A DNA stretch of 64,000 nt. It comes from Xylophilus ampelinus. GTDB taxonomy: Bacteria; Pseudomonadota; Gammaproteobacteria; Burkholderiales; Burkholderiaceae_C. A program made the position numbers and the translations under genes. How positions within the stretch are numbered: position 1 is the stretch's first letter; every line of letters starts with the position of its first letter. The notes beneath the pieces were generated by a model, which saw only the letters and a list, made by a program, of their open reading frames with translations, made no database searches and had not been told where the DNA came from. The DNA is taken from NCBI RefSeq assembly GCF_003217575.1, contig NZ_QJTC01000003.1, forward strand, positions 124,001 to 188,000. Direction: 5' to 3'. This document shows, in pieces, positions 32,838 to 41,470 of this stretch.

Positions 32838-34757
32838 TCAGAAAGTGAAACCGAGGCGCAGGTGCAGCCGCAGCCGCTTGGTGTCCACGCCGTAGGCGAC
32901 GTCGGCCTGCACCGGGCCGACCGGGCTGCGCCAGCGCACGCCGGTGCCGACGCCCACCTTGGCTTTCAGGTCGCCCACCTTGTCGGCCACCGCGCCCGCG
33001 TCGACGAAGACGGCGCTCTCGAACTCGGTCATCTCGCCGTTCCAGACCACCGGGCGCTGCCACTCGACGCTGCCGACGCCCAGATAGCGGCCGGCGAAGA
33101 TCTGGTCGCCCTCGGTGCGCGCGCCGATCTGGCGGTAGCTGTAGCCGCGCACCGTGGTGTCGCCGCCGGTCAGGAACATCAGGGTGGCCGGCACCTGAGC
33201 GTCGGCCCGGGTCATGACCGCACCGGCCTCGGCCCGCAATTGCAGCCGGCTGCGCCGGGCCTCGCCGCCGTCGGCCGGCCGCACCGTGCCCAGCGGCACG
33301 AAGTACAGGCCGCGTGCATAGGTGCGGAAGAAGGGCGCCCGCTCGCCCATCAGCGTGTAGCCGGGGCCGATCTCCAGCGCCATGCCGTAGCCGCGGGTCG
33401 GTGCGGTGGGGTTGTCGAAGTAGCGGCCGGTCCAGCCGTAGTTGACGCTCAGGGCCGAGGCCGACGGCGGCGCATTGAGGCCCTGGTTGGCCGCGTAGTC
33501 GTACTGCAGGTAGTAGTTGCGGTCGATCCGGTCGGTGCTCTTGCCGCGGCCTGCGCGCAGCCGGCCGCTGTTGACCTCGTAGCTGCCCGAGGTCTCGCGC
33601 TTGACCAGCTCGGAGGTCACCCAGCGCCAGCCGCGGTCGTCGGGCAGCGAGGACTGCTCCGAGCCGAACGACTTGGTCTTCTGGTCGATCGAGATCTTCG
33701 AGACCGCCCGCCAGCCGATGATCGGCAGCTGGTTGTGGGTGTGGTCCAGGCTGACCCGCGGGCCGCTGTCGGTGCTCAGGCCCACGCCGAACACCACCTT
33801 CTGCAGCCGGGCATCGCGCACCTGGGCGATGACCGGGGCGGTGAGCGGGTCGGGCGCGTTGGGGTCGAGCGTCAGGAACACCGAGTCGAAATAGCCGCTG
33901 GCGGCCAGCCGCTGCTGGGCCTGCAGCAGCCTGGCCTGGTCGTAGTCGGCGCCCACCGGCAGCAGCGACAGGCGCTGCGCCACCTCGGGCGGATAGCGCT
34001 CGGCGCCGCGCACCTGGATCGCACCGAAGCGGTAGGCGGGCCCCGACGCATAGGTCACCGCCAGCCGCGCCTGCCGGGTGTCGGCATCCACGTCGGCCTT
34101 GCTGCTCTCCACCTTGCTGGTGGGGAAGCGCTGGGCGTTGAGCCGGCGCAGGCCGCCTGTCTTGGCCGCGTCCCAGCCGTTCTGGGTGAAGCCCTGGCCG
34201 GGCCGCAGCGACCAGCCGTTGCGGATCGCGGTGCGCTGCTCGGCGGCGCGCGGGTCGTCGGCGATGGCGCCGGTGAAGTCGATCTTCACGTCGGTGATCC
34301 GGGTCTGTTCGCCCGGGTCGACCGCCACCACGATCTGCCGCGGTGCTTGGGCCTCGGGCGTCTCGCGCATGTCGAGGGTCAGGCGGGGCGCGAAGTATCC
34401 GAGCGTGGCGAGCAGCTCACGCGCATTGGCTTCGGCCGCGCCCAGCAGGCGGGACAGCTCGCGCGCGTCCAGGTCGGCGAGCGACCGGTAGCGCTGCAGC
34501 TCCATGTGGCGGGTGAGGTAGTCACGGATCTCGTCGGGGGCGCGCACTTCGAGGGTGAAGGCATCGCGCCCGTCGCCCGCAGGTTTGTCCTGGGCGTCGG
34601 CGCTGCTGCGTACCTGGGTGCCGTCGTCTGCGGCGGAGGCCTCGTCCTTCTTCTTCAACAGGCTGCAGCCTGGCAGCGCGAGTGCGGTGCAGAGAAAGAA
34701 AAAGGAGAGTGCCGGTAAACGGGAGGAGGAAGAAATGGAGGAGGGGCGCCCGGGCAT
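32838..34757 (-). CDS. tamA: Outer-membrane assembly factor TamA (Omp85 family)
   Basis: This 639-residue protein has POTRA-like repeats in the first about 280 residues and a C-terminal 16-strand-type beta barrel. The conserved VRGYSY motif (TTVRGYSYRQIG) of the Omp85 core loop is present, and it ends in LRLGFTF with the terminal phenylalanine expected of a barrel recognised by BAM. The N-terminus ALSFFFLCTALALPGCSLLKK reads as a lipoprotein-type signal with cysteine near residue 31, which is unusual. TamA and TamB together insert some outer-membrane proteins and support lipid transport. The two genes are adjacent and codirectional. Confidence 0.92.
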   Translation of the reverse strand: MPGRPSSISSSSRLPALSFFFLCTALALPGCSLLKKKDEASAADDGTQVRSSADAQDKPAGDGRDAFTLEVRAPDEIRDYLTRHMELQRYRSLADLDARELSRLLGAAEANARELLATLGYFAPRLTLDMRETPEAQAPRQIVVAVDPGEQTRITDVKIDFTGAIADDPRAAEQRTAIRNGWSLRPGQGFTQNGWDAAKTGGLRRLNAQRFPTSKVESSKADVDADTRQARLAVTYASGPAYRFGAIQVRGAERYPPEVAQRLSLLPVGADYDQARLLQAQQRLAASGYFDSVFLTLDPNAPDPLTAPVIAQVRDARLQKVVFGVGLSTDSGPRVSLDHTHNQLPIIGWRAVSKISIDQKTKSFGSEQSSLPDDRGWRWVTSELVKRETSGSYEVNSGRLRAGRGKSTDRIDRNYYLQYDYAANQGLNAPPSASALSVNYGWTGRYFDNPTAPTRGYGMALEIGPGYTLMGERAPFFRTYARGLYFVPLGTVRPADGGEARRSRLQLRAEAGAVMTRADAQVPATLMFLTGGDTTVRGYSYRQIGARTEGDQIFAGRYLGVGSVEWQRPVVWNGEMTEFESAVFVDAGAVADKVGDLKAKVGVGTGVRWRSPVGPVQADVAYGVDTKRLRLHLRLGFTF

Positions 34758-34760
34758 CGC

Positions 34761-35947
34761 CTATTTTGACAGGAGGCGCATCGTTTCCTCGAGGCCTCTG
34801 AGTGTTAAAGGGTACATGCGGTTCGACATCAGCTGCTGGATCACCGCGATGCTCTGCCGGTACTGCCAGACGCCCGGCGACTCGGGGTTGATCCAGGCGT
34901 GGTGGGGGAACGCGTGGGTCAGCCGCTGCAGCCATTCGGCGCCCGGTTCCTCGTTGTCGTACTCGACGCTGCCGCCCGGCTGCAGGATCTCGTAGGGGCT
35001 CATCGTGGCGTCGCCGACGAAGATCAGCTTGTAGTCGCGGTTGTACTTGCGCAGGATGTCGTGCGTCTCGAACTTCTCCGCGAAGCGGCGGCCGTTGTTC
35101 TTCCAGACGAAGTCGTAGACGCAGTTGTGGAAGTAGTAGAACTCCAGGTGCTTGAACTCGCTGCGAACGGCGGAGAACAGCTCTTCGACCCGGCCGACGT
35201 GCTCGTCCATCGAGCCGCCCACGTCCATCAGCAGGAGCAGCTTCACGTTGTTGCGGCGCTCCGGCACCATCTTGATGTCGAGGTAGCCGGCATTGGCGGC
35301 GGTGGAATGGACCGTGTCGTCCAGGTCCAGCTCGTCGGCCGCGCCCTGGCGGGCGAACTTGCGCAGCCGGCGCAGCGCCACCTTGATGTTGCGGGTGCCC
35401 AGCTCCTGCGTGTCGTCGTAGTCCTGGTAGGCCCGCTGCTCCCACACTTTCACCGCGCTCTTGTTACTGCCCGGCCCGCCGATCCGCACGCCCTGCGGGT
35501 TGTAGCCGCCGTGGCCGAAGGGCGAGGTGCCGTTGGTGCCGATCCATTTGCTGCCACCCTCGTGCCGCTCCTTCTGTTCTTCGAGCCGCTTCTTCAGCGT
35601 CTCCATCAGTTCGTCCCAGCCCATCTTCTCGATGGCGGCCTTCTGCTCGGGCGAGAGTTGGCGGTCGAGCAGCTTGCGCAGCCAGTCGGCGGGCAGTTCC
35701 TGGCTGAAGTCGGTCAGCAGCTCGACGCCCTTGAAGTAGGCGGAGAAGGCGCGGTCGAACTTGTCGAAGTGCTTCTCGTCCTTCACCAGCACGTGCGGGA
35801 GAGGTGGTAGAAATCGTCGAGCGTCCAGGCACCGTCGGATTGCGGGCCCACCACGTCGGCCTGCAGTGCTTCCAGCAGGGTGAGGAATTCCTTCACCGAG
35901 ACCGGCAGCTTCGCGCTGCGCAGCGTGTAGAAGAAGTCGATCAGCAT
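34761..35947 (-). pseudogene. VWA (CoxE-like) domain protein, frameshifted
   Basis: Two frames together encode one VWA-domain protein of about 395 residues. The first (ATG at 35947, after AGGAG) gives MLIDFFYTLRSAKLPVSVKEF through DDFYHLSRT and then hits a stop. The second resumes at LVKDEKHFDKFDRAF and runs to 34761, including the MIDAS-like DVGGSMDEH. Adding one G near 35790, so that ACGTGCTGG becomes ACGGTGCTGG, restores one frame. It lies downstream of a MoxR ATPase, the usual chaperone pair. Either the gene is broken or the base was lost in sequencing; the rest of both frames is well preserved. Confidence 0.85.
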
Positions 35948-35973
35948 GGCGGCACTCCTTGGGCGGCAGGGCC

Positions 35974-36576
35974 TCAGGCGGCGGCCGCGCGGCGCTCCAG
36001 CAGGTACTGCAGGTGGGCGCGGGTCTCGGGCCATTCGCCGCTGCGCAGGCTGTACATCACCGTGTCGCGGATCGTGCCGTCGCGGCGCAGCGCGTGGCCG
36101 CGCAGCACGCCGTCCTTGCGGGCGCCCAGCCGCTCGATCGCCTGCTGCGATGCGAAGTTGAAGTTATCGGTTCGCCAGCCCACCACATGGCACTGCAGCA
36201 CGTCGAAGGCGTGGGTCAGCATCAGCAGCTTGCAGGTGGTGTTGACGTGGGTGCGCTGCCAGCGCCTGGCGTACCAGGTGTAGCCGATCTCGACCCGCCG
36301 CAGGGCCGGCACGATGTCGTGGAAGCTGGTGGTGCCGCGCACCTCGCCGGTGGCGGCGTCGGTCACCGCGAAGGCGAAGCGGTCGCCGGCCGCGCGCATG
36401 CGCAGGGCAGTCTCGATATAGTTCCGGGTGTCTTCGGGCGTGGGTACCGAGGTGATCCGCAACCGCCACAGTTCGCCGTCGGCCGCGGCGGCGCGCAGGC
36501 CGTCGACATGCTCCAGCCCGAGCGGCACCAGGACGATGTCGCCCGCCTTCAGGACGACCGGTTCCACGAACGCCAT
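35974..36576 (-). CDS. GNAT-family N-acetyltransferase
   Basis: This 200-residue protein resembles RimJ/RimL-type acetyltransferases: an N-terminal VLVPLGLEHVDGL segment, an acetyl-CoA-binding region around RRVEIGYTWYARRWQRTHVNT, and the C-terminal GARKDGVLRGHALRRDGTIRDTVMYSL motif. Such enzymes transfer acetyl from acetyl-CoA to protein N-termini or small amines. The ATG at 36576 overlaps the stop of the preceding small gene (TGATG). It lies inside the moxR-VWA operon; the link to that pair is unknown. Confidence 0.88.
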   Translation of the reverse strand: MAFVEPVVLKAGDIVLVPLGLEHVDGLRAAAADGELWRLRITSVPTPEDTRNYIETALRMRAAGDRFAFAVTDAATGEVRGTTSFHDIVPALRRVEIGYTWYARRWQRTHVNTTCKLLMLTHAFDVLQCHVVGWRTDNFNFASQQAIERLGARKDGVLRGHALRRDGTIRDTVMYSLRSGEWPETRAHLQYLLERRAAAA

Positions 36577-36827
36577 CACACGCCCCTGTGCAGCGGGCCG
36601 TAATGCCGCGCGAAGGCCCGGCGCGCCAGCTGCACGCCACCGCCGCCGCCGATGCCGACCAATGCGATGCCCAGCATCGCCCGGGTGCCGTAGCCCTCGA
36701 TGCCGAAGGCGTCCAGCCCCAGCCACAGGCCCGCGAACCGGCCCAGCACGGCCCCGACCAAAAAGCCCGTCGCCTGGGCCAGGCCCAGCAGCAAGAGCTG
36801 GCGCGGTGGAGGCGTGCCGCTGCTCAT
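36576..36827 (-). CDS. Small membrane protein, 83 residues
   Basis: This protein has two hydrophobic segments (LLLLGLAQATGFLVGAVLG and TRAMLGIALVGIGGGGGV) joined by a short loop, which suggests a two-helix inner-membrane protein. No family was recognised. It is translationally coupled on both sides: its start overlaps the moxR stop (ATGA) and its stop overlaps the acetyltransferase start (TGATG). The position argues that it is a real gene. Confidence 0.7.
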   Translation of the reverse strand: MSSGTPPPRQLLLLGLAQATGFLVGAVLGRFAGLWLGLDAFGIEGYGTRAMLGIALVGIGGGGGVQLARRAFARHYGPLHRGV

Positions 36828-37678
36828 CGGTTGCGGCTGTTCATGAAAACCAGCTTCTCGAACAGCGTCACGTCCTGTTCGTTCTTCAGCAGGGCGCCCA
36901 CCAGCGGCGGCACCGCGACCTTGCTGTCGGGGCTGTGCAGGGCCTCGACCGGAATGTCCTCGGCCACCAGCAAGCGCAGCCAGTCGATCAGCTCGGAGGT
37001 ACTGGGCTTCTTCTTCAGACCGGGCAGGTTGCGCACGTCGTAGAAGGTCTTAATCGCGGCGGAAAGCAGCTCGCGCTTCAAGGACGGAAAATGCACGTCG
37101 ACGATCTTCTGCATCGTCTCGGCGTCGGGGAACTTGATGTAGTGGAAGAAGCAGCGACGCAGGAAGGCGTCGGGCAGCTCTTTCTCGTTGTTGGAGGTGA
37201 TGAACACCAGCGGCCGGTTGCGGGCCTTCACCAGCTCGCGCGTCTCGTAGCAGTAGAACTCCATCCGGTCCAGCTCGCGCAGCAGATCGTTGGGGAATTC
37301 GATGTCGGCCTTGTCGATCTCGTCGATCAGCAGCGCCGCCGGCCGGTCGGCGGTGAAGGCCTGCCATAGCACGCCTTTGACGATGTAGTTGTGGATGTCC
37401 TTGACGCGGTCGGAGCCCTCGATGCCGGCGAGCTGGCTGTCGCGCAGGCGGCTCACCGCATCGTATTCGTACAAACCCTGTTGCGCCTTGGTGGTCGACT
37501 TGATGTGCCACTGCAGGAGCGGCATCCCGAGCGTCTCGGCGACCTCCTCGGCGAGCATCGTTTTTCCGGTGCCGGGCTCGCCTTTTACGAGAAGGGGACG
37601 CTGCAGGGTGATGGCCGCATTCACCGCCAGCATCAGGTCCTGCGTGGCGACGTAGTTCTGGGATCCTCGGAATTTCAT
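36824..37678 (-). CDS. MoxR-family AAA ATPase
   Basis: This 284-residue AAA+ protein has Walker A GEPGTGKT (about residues 34-41), Walker B LLIDEIDKAD and sensor-1 FITSNNEKELPDAF. This fits the MoxR group, which acts with VWA-domain partners as a chaperone for metal-centre insertion or complex assembly. Its VWA partner is the frameshifted gene at 34761-35947, so the pair may be non-functional if that lesion is real. The ATG at 37678 is preferred to an upstream in-frame codon, since MKFRGSQNYVATQDL is the conserved beginning. Confidence 0.92.
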   Translation of the reverse strand: MKFRGSQNYVATQDLMLAVNAAITLQRPLLVKGEPGTGKTMLAEEVAETLGMPLLQWHIKSTTKAQQGLYEYDAVSRLRDSQLAGIEGSDRVKDIHNYIVKGVLWQAFTADRPAALLIDEIDKADIEFPNDLLRELDRMEFYCYETRELVKARNRPLVFITSNNEKELPDAFLRRCFFHYIKFPDAETMQKIVDVHFPSLKRELLSAAIKTFYDVRNLPGLKKKPSTSELIDWLRLLVAEDIPVEALHSPDSKVAVPPLVGALLKNEQDVTLFEKLVFMNSRNR

Positions 37679-37749
37679 GGAGTGTCTGCGTGGGAAAGGC
37701 GGGACATTCGGAGACCCGCGAAATCCGCGATCGAGAGGGGCTCGACACC

Positions 37750-37755
37750 TATAAT
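37750..37755 (+). promoter_or_regulatory. Putative -10 box upstream of the cytochrome c4 gene
   Basis: A TATAAT hexamer lies 45 nt before the cytochrome ATG in the divergent spacer with moxR. The -35 region, about 17 nt upstream, has no good TTGACA match, so this is tentative. Confidence 0.4.
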
Positions 37756-37800
37756 CAAGGGCTGACCAGCGTCTGAACCTCACCGGATTGTGCGCGCAAA

Positions 37801-38475
37801 ATGAATAAGCTGTTGACCGCGATGCTTGCCCTGGCTGTCGCTTCCGTGACCGCGTTCGCTCCCGCTTTCGCCCAGGAAGCCAAGGGCGACGTGAAGGCCG
37901 GCGAGAAGAAGGTGTCGATGTGCATCGGCTGCCACGGCATCGTGGGCTACCAGGCCAGTTTTCCCGAGGTCTACAAGGTGCCGAAGATCTCGGGCCAGAG
38001 CGAGAAGTACATCGCCGCCGCGCTCAACGCCTACCGCGCCGGAGACCGCAAGCACCCCACGATGCGCAGCATCGCCGACAGCCTGACCGACCAGGACATC
38101 GCGGACGTCTCGGCCTATTACGCCCGGCACGGCAAGGACGCGTCCGCCACGCTGGCGGACAAGCCCTCGCGCGAGCCGAACGCCCAGGTCGCCGCACTGC
38201 TGCAGAAGGGCATCTGCGTGTCCTGCCACGGCGCCAATTTCTCGAAGCCGATCGATCCGAGCTATCCGCACCTCGCGGGCCAGAACGCCGACTATTTGTT
38301 CGTCGCGCTCAAGTCGTACAAGACGGGCAACAACGCCGATAACATCGGCCGCTCCAACGGCGTGATGGCGGGCGTGGCCAAGCAGTTCTCCAATGCCGAG
38401 CTGAAGGCGCTGGCGGGCTACATCGGATCGCTCGACGGCGACCTGAAGACCGTGCCCGAATCACGCTTTCGCTAG
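37801..38475 (+). CDS. Diheme cytochrome c4-type protein
   Basis: This 224-residue periplasmic protein has a Sec signal peptide (MNKLLTAMLALAVASVTAFAPAFAQ) and two covalent heme c sites, CIGCH starting at residue 41 and CVSCH at residue 139, dividing the protein into two similar halves. Axial methionines are plausible in HPTMRSI and NGVMAGV. Cytochromes c4 carry electrons between the bc1 complex or other donors and terminal oxidases. It stands alone, divergent from moxR. A terminator follows it about 125 nt downstream. Confidence 0.92.
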   Translation: MNKLLTAMLALAVASVTAFAPAFAQEAKGDVKAGEKKVSMCIGCHGIVGYQASFPEVYKVPKISGQSEKYIAAALNAYRAGDRKHPTMRSIADSLTDQDIADVSAYYARHGKDASATLADKPSREPNAQVAALLQKGICVSCHGANFSKPIDPSYPHLAGQNADYLFVALKSYKTGNNADNIGRSNGVMAGVAKQFSNAELKALAGYIGSLDGDLKTVPESRFR

Positions 38476-38480
38476 AACGT

Positions 38481-38575
38481 GCGAGAAGAACCTACTGCGC
38501 AGCCCGATTGCGCCTCACCGTACCGCAGTGCGGCTCCGGTCCTCGCCGCACACTCGGGCTTGCTCGCTACGGTTC
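38481..38575 (+). repeat. Dispersed intergenic repeat, copy A
   Basis: This 95-nt sequence begins gcgagaagaacctactgcgc and ends cttgctcgctacggttc. It is closely matched in reverse orientation at 44516-44619. The two copies share both ends and a CGTAC and GGTCCTC core; the other copy carries an extra 10 nt or so in the middle. It lies between cytochrome c4 and the terminator shared with pcaG. Confidence 0.8.
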
Positions 38576-38598
38576 TTTGGCACCTTCTTCCGTCATAG

Positions 38599-38624
38599 AA
38601 AATGCCGCTGTCCAGCGGCATTTT
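38599..38624. terminator. Bidirectional terminator between cytochrome c4 and pcaG
   Basis: The stem AAAATGCCGCTG/CAGCGGCATTTT closes a 2-nt loop, with a T-run on the right and an A-run on the left. It can end transcription of the cytochrome gene from the left and of pcaHG from the right. Confidence 0.88.
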
Positions 38625-38643
38625 TATGGAGCGCGGCACGGCG

Positions 38644-39273
38644 TCACACGTCGAAGAACACGGTCTCCTTCGGGCCCTGCATGTGGATGTCGAAGCGGTA
38701 GACGATGCGGCCGTGGGCGTCGGTGCGCTGCGCGACCAGCGTCGGGCGGCGCTCTGCGGGCACCGCGGCCAGCACGGCGTCACGCGCGTTCGCCTGCGCC
38801 TCGTCGCTGAAATACACGCGGGTGAACGCATGCAGCGGCATGCCGCGCATCAGAACGATCAGGTTGATGTGGGGCGCTTCTGCAGGCGAATGGGCACCGG
38901 GCTTGAGCGTCTGGAAGACGTAGCGGTGCTGCGGATCGGTGCCGGTGCCGCAACGGCCGAAGCCGCGAAAGCCGTTCTGCCGCGACGTGGTGCGCGGCGC
39001 CTCCGACGCCTGGGCGTAGCGGCCCTGCGCGTCGGCCTGCTGGATCTCGATCATCGCGTCGGCGATCGGCTGGCCGTCGCCGTCGTACACCACGCCTTCG
39101 AGCAGGATCTGCTCGCCTTCGGCATGCGCAGAGGCGACGACCGCATCGAACGGCTGGTCGAAGTCGTACTGGTACTGCGCGGCGGTCAGGCCGTAGGCGA
39201 AGTAGGGGCCGACGGTCTGCGAAGGGGTCTGGCCGAAGTTCTCGCGCAGTGCGCTCATCAGGTGTTCGTGCAT
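38644..39273 (-). CDS. pcaG: Protocatechuate 3,4-dioxygenase alpha subunit
   Basis: This 209-residue protein is the structural alpha subunit of protocatechuate 3,4-dioxygenase, which opens the protocatechuate ring to beta-carboxy-cis,cis-muconate. The conserved opening TPSQTVGPYFAYGL and the core PHINLIVLMRGM are clear. It lacks the full set of iron ligands, as expected for alpha. The start at 39273 follows GGAGA and lies 10 nt after the beta-subunit stop, so the two are cotranscribed. No other pca-branch gene is adjacent. Confidence 0.94.
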   Translation of the reverse strand: MHEHLMSALRENFGQTPSQTVGPYFAYGLTAAQYQYDFDQPFDAVVASAHAEGEQILLEGVVYDGDGQPIADAMIEIQQADAQGRYAQASEAPRTTSRQNGFRGFGRCGTGTDPQHRYVFQTLKPGAHSPAEAPHINLIVLMRGMPLHAFTRVYFSDEAQANARDAVLAAVPAERRPTLVAQRTDAHGRIVYRFDIHMQGPKETVFFDV

Positions 39274-39283
39274 CGCGGTCTCC

Positions 39284-40012
39284 TTATTTCCTGGTTTCGA
39301 ACGGCGTCTCGTCGGTGCCGCGCAGGACGATGTCGAACTGGTAGCCGAGGGCGAAGCCTTCCTCTGTCAGGTCGAGCGTGAAGTCGGCGACCAGGCGGTT
39401 GCGCGCCTTCGCGGGCGTGGCCTGGAAGATCGGGTCGTACTGCAGCAGCGGATCGCCGGGGAAGTACATCTGCGTAACCAGTCGGCTGGCGAAGTACTGG
39501 CCGAAGAGCGACAGGTGGATGTGCTGCGGACGCCAGGCGTTGGGGTGGTTGCCCCACGGGTAAGCGCCGGGCTTGACGGTGAGGAAGCGGTAGCGGCCCT
39601 CGTCGTCGGTCAGGCAGCGGCCGGCGCCGAGGAAATTAGGGTCGAGCGGCGCGTCGTGCTGGTCGACCTTGTGCACGTAGCGGCCGCTGGCGTTGGCCTG
39701 CCACAGCTCGACCAGCGTGTTGCGCACCGGGCGGCCGCGCTCGTCGACCACCCGGCCGGCCAGCACCATCCGTTCGCCTATCGGCTCGCCGTTGCGGCGC
39801 GCGTTGCGGGTCAGGTCGTGGTCGAGCGCGCGGATGCTGTCGTGGCCGTAGACCGGCTGCGAGAGTTCGCCCAGCGCGGCCTTCAACGGCAGCAGGGGCC
39901 GCGTCGGCGAACGCTTGATGGTGGACTTGTAGTCCGGCGACAGGTAGGCCGAATGGCTCTGCCAATCGCGCGGGGTGAGGAGGGTGCCGGGGCTTTCGGT
40001 AGAGCCGTTCAT
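39284..40012 (-). CDS. pcaH: Protocatechuate 3,4-dioxygenase beta subunit
   Basis: This 242-residue catalytic subunit holds the non-heme Fe(III). The expected ligands are visible: the tyrosine in ASGRYVHKVD, the tyrosine in PGAYPWGN and two histidines in RPQHIHLS. The start ATG at 40012 follows CAGGAG. It is transcribed divergently from a LysR-type gene 114 nt away, the standard layout for pcaHG control by PcaQ, and it precedes pcaG. Together they degrade protocatechuate from aromatic plant compounds. Confidence 0.95.
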   Translation of the reverse strand: MNGSTESPGTLLTPRDWQSHSAYLSPDYKSTIKRSPTRPLLPLKAALGELSQPVYGHDSIRALDHDLTRNARRNGEPIGERMVLAGRVVDERGRPVRNTLVELWQANASGRYVHKVDQHDAPLDPNFLGAGRCLTDDEGRYRFLTVKPGAYPWGNHPNAWRPQHIHLSLFGQYFASRLVTQMYFPGDPLLQYDPIFQATPAKARNRLVADFTLDLTEEGFALGYQFDIVLRGTDETPFETRK

Positions 40013-40113
40013 GGGGAGTCTCCTGGCGTGGGGCGGCGTATCGGCCGGAATGGTCAGTTCTGCATTCTCCGGCCGGGTTTGCATGCGGTAAATTGAGCGA
40101 TTCCGAAGATTGC

Positions 40114-40126
40114 ATAACCAAAGGTG
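40114..40126. promoter_or_regulatory. Possible LysR-type operator half-site in the pcaH-pcaQ spacer
   Basis: ATAACC at 40114-40119, followed by AAAGGTGA, resembles one half of the ATAACC-N4-GGTTAA box described for PcaQ in rhizobia. The second half is poorly conserved and the site sits against the pcaQ start codon, so the assignment is weak. Confidence 0.25.
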
Positions 40127-41185
40127 ATGAAAACCGCCCACTCGCCTGCGCCTGCGCCTGCGCCTGCGTCCGTGCCCGTGCCCGTGCCCGTGCCCGTGCC
40201 GTCCCCGCTGGCCGAGAGCTTCGCCCGCCAGGTGCAACTGCGCCATTTGCGCTGCCTGGTGGCGGTGGCGCAGGAGCGGCATCTGGCCAAGGCTGCGGCG
40301 CGCCTTGCGCTGACGCAGCCGGCGATCTCCAAGACCCTGTCGGAACTGGAAGCGCTGGCCGGCGCCCGCCTGGTGGAGCGAGGCGTGGCCGGGCGGCGCG
40401 GGGTGCAGGGCCTGTCCGCCGCCGGCGAGCAGTTGCTGGCCCACGCACTGCGGGTGATGGAGGCGATCGATGCCGGCGCGCAGGCGCTCGCGCCCGCCGC
40501 CGGCGCCGGGCCGGCGCGGCTGCGCATCGGCGCGCTGCCCAGCGTGGCGCCGGCCCTGCTGCCGCGGGCGCTGGCGCAGCTGCGTGCACGGAGGCCCGAC
40601 CTGCAGATCACCGTGCGCACCGGCACCAACGCTGCGCTGCTCGACGATCTGCGGTCGGCCGAGCTGGATCTGGTGGCGGGCCGGATGAGCGATCCGCAGC
40701 TGATGGAGGGCCTGAGCTTCAGCCTGCTGTACCAGGAGCCGCTGGTCCTGGTGGCGCGGACCGGGCATCCGCTGGCCCGCCGCCAGGTGCCGGTGCAGGC
40801 GGTGTTGCAACATCCGCTGGTGGTCTACGGGCAGGGCACCGTGCCCCGTCACTACACCGAGAGCTTCTTCGCCTCGCACGGCATGGCGCTGCCGGCCCAC
40901 ACGCTGCAGACGCAGGACGTGGCGCTGGCCCGGCTGGTGGTGCTGCGGTCGGACGCCGTCTGGATCACGCCGCTGGGCGCCGCGCGAGACGATCTGGTCG
41001 AGAAACGGCTGGTGCGCCTGCGAATCGACACCTCCGGCACCGAGGAGCCGGTCGGGTTGCTGCTGCGGACCGATGCTGTTCCATCGGCGGCTCGCGATGA
41101 GATGGCGGCGCTGCTGCGATCGGCGGCGGCGGCGCTGGTCGCCGTACCGGGTCGTGCGGCGCGCAAGGGAAGGCCGGGAAGCTGA
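40127..41185 (+). CDS. pcaQ: LysR-family regulator of protocatechuate catabolism (PcaQ-like)
   Basis: This 352-residue LysR regulator has a winged-helix domain (LRHLRCLVAVAQERHLAKAAARL and LTQPAISKTLSELE) and a C-terminal effector domain with GALPSVAPALLPRAL. Its divergence from pcaHG supports the PcaQ assignment. The N-terminus before the helix-turn-helix carries Pro-Ala and Pro-Val dipeptides coded by two hexanucleotide tracts at about 40144-40200. The ATG at 40127 is taken as the start, but a GTG one codon earlier and four GTG codons inside the repeat are in frame, so the real start could be further in. Confidence 0.85.
   Translation: MKTAHSPAPAPAPASVPVPVPVPVPSPLAESFARQVQLRHLRCLVAVAQERHLAKAAARLALTQPAISKTLSELEALAGARLVERGVAGRRGVQGLSAAGEQLLAHALRVMEAIDAGAQALAPAAGAGPARLRIGALPSVAPALLPRALAQLRARRPDLQITVRTGTNAALLDDLRSAELDLVAGRMSDPQLMEGLSFSLLYQEPLVLVARTGHPLARRQVPVQAVLQHPLVVYGQGTVPRHYTESFFASHGMALPAHTLQTQDVALARLVVLRSDAVWITPLGAARDDLVEKRLVRLRIDTSGTEEPVGLLLRTDAVPSAARDEMAALLRSAAAALVAVPGRAARKGRPGS
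40144..40200 (+). repeat. Hexanucleotide repeats at the 5' end of pcaQ
   Basis: Adjacent tracts of GCCTGC (about four units) and CCCGTG/GTGCCC (about four units) encode Ala-Pro and Val-Pro dipeptides. The unit length is a multiple of three, so changes in copy number alter protein length but not frame. The GTG codons within the second tract could serve as alternative start sites. Confidence 0.8.
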
Positions 41186-41220
41186 TGGGGCACCAGTGCC
41201 CCGCGGACGAGGATCGCTCT

Positions 41221-41239
41221 TAAATTAATAGCTGGTAGC
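41221..41239. repeat. AT-rich motif downstream of pcaQ
   Basis: The sequence taaattaatagctggtagc lies 36 nt beyond the pcaQ stop. It shares the TTAATAGCT core with the other AT-rich motifs, though its dyad is weak. Confidence 0.45.
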
Positions 41240-41470
41240 CGGCTTAGGATGACGGCTTGAGGCCTAAACGCTCGTGAAATCGGATTCCGGCGCAGCCCGG
41301 TCGCCTGGCGGGTTTGCCGGATGCTGCGCCTATCCTGCTTCGCCCGTGGCGTAGGCAGATTTCGCCCGACGGGGTCCGGTGCTTGCCGGCCTTCCCGTTC
41401 CACGAAACAATCGCCTGTTGCCCGCGGGCGCCTCCCTGTCGGCGGCGCCGTGGGCGAGTCGGAGAACTCC

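Noticed and set aside
29184-34718. An 1844-codon plus-strand frame across tamA and tamB
   Set aside because: It is antisense to two recognised genes and its product is Gln/Ala/Gly-rich with no motifs, as expected from GC-rich antisense frames.
40114-40126. A full PcaQ operator
   Set aside because: Only one half-site fits the ATAACC-N4-GGTTAA pattern, so it is reported only as a weak candidate.
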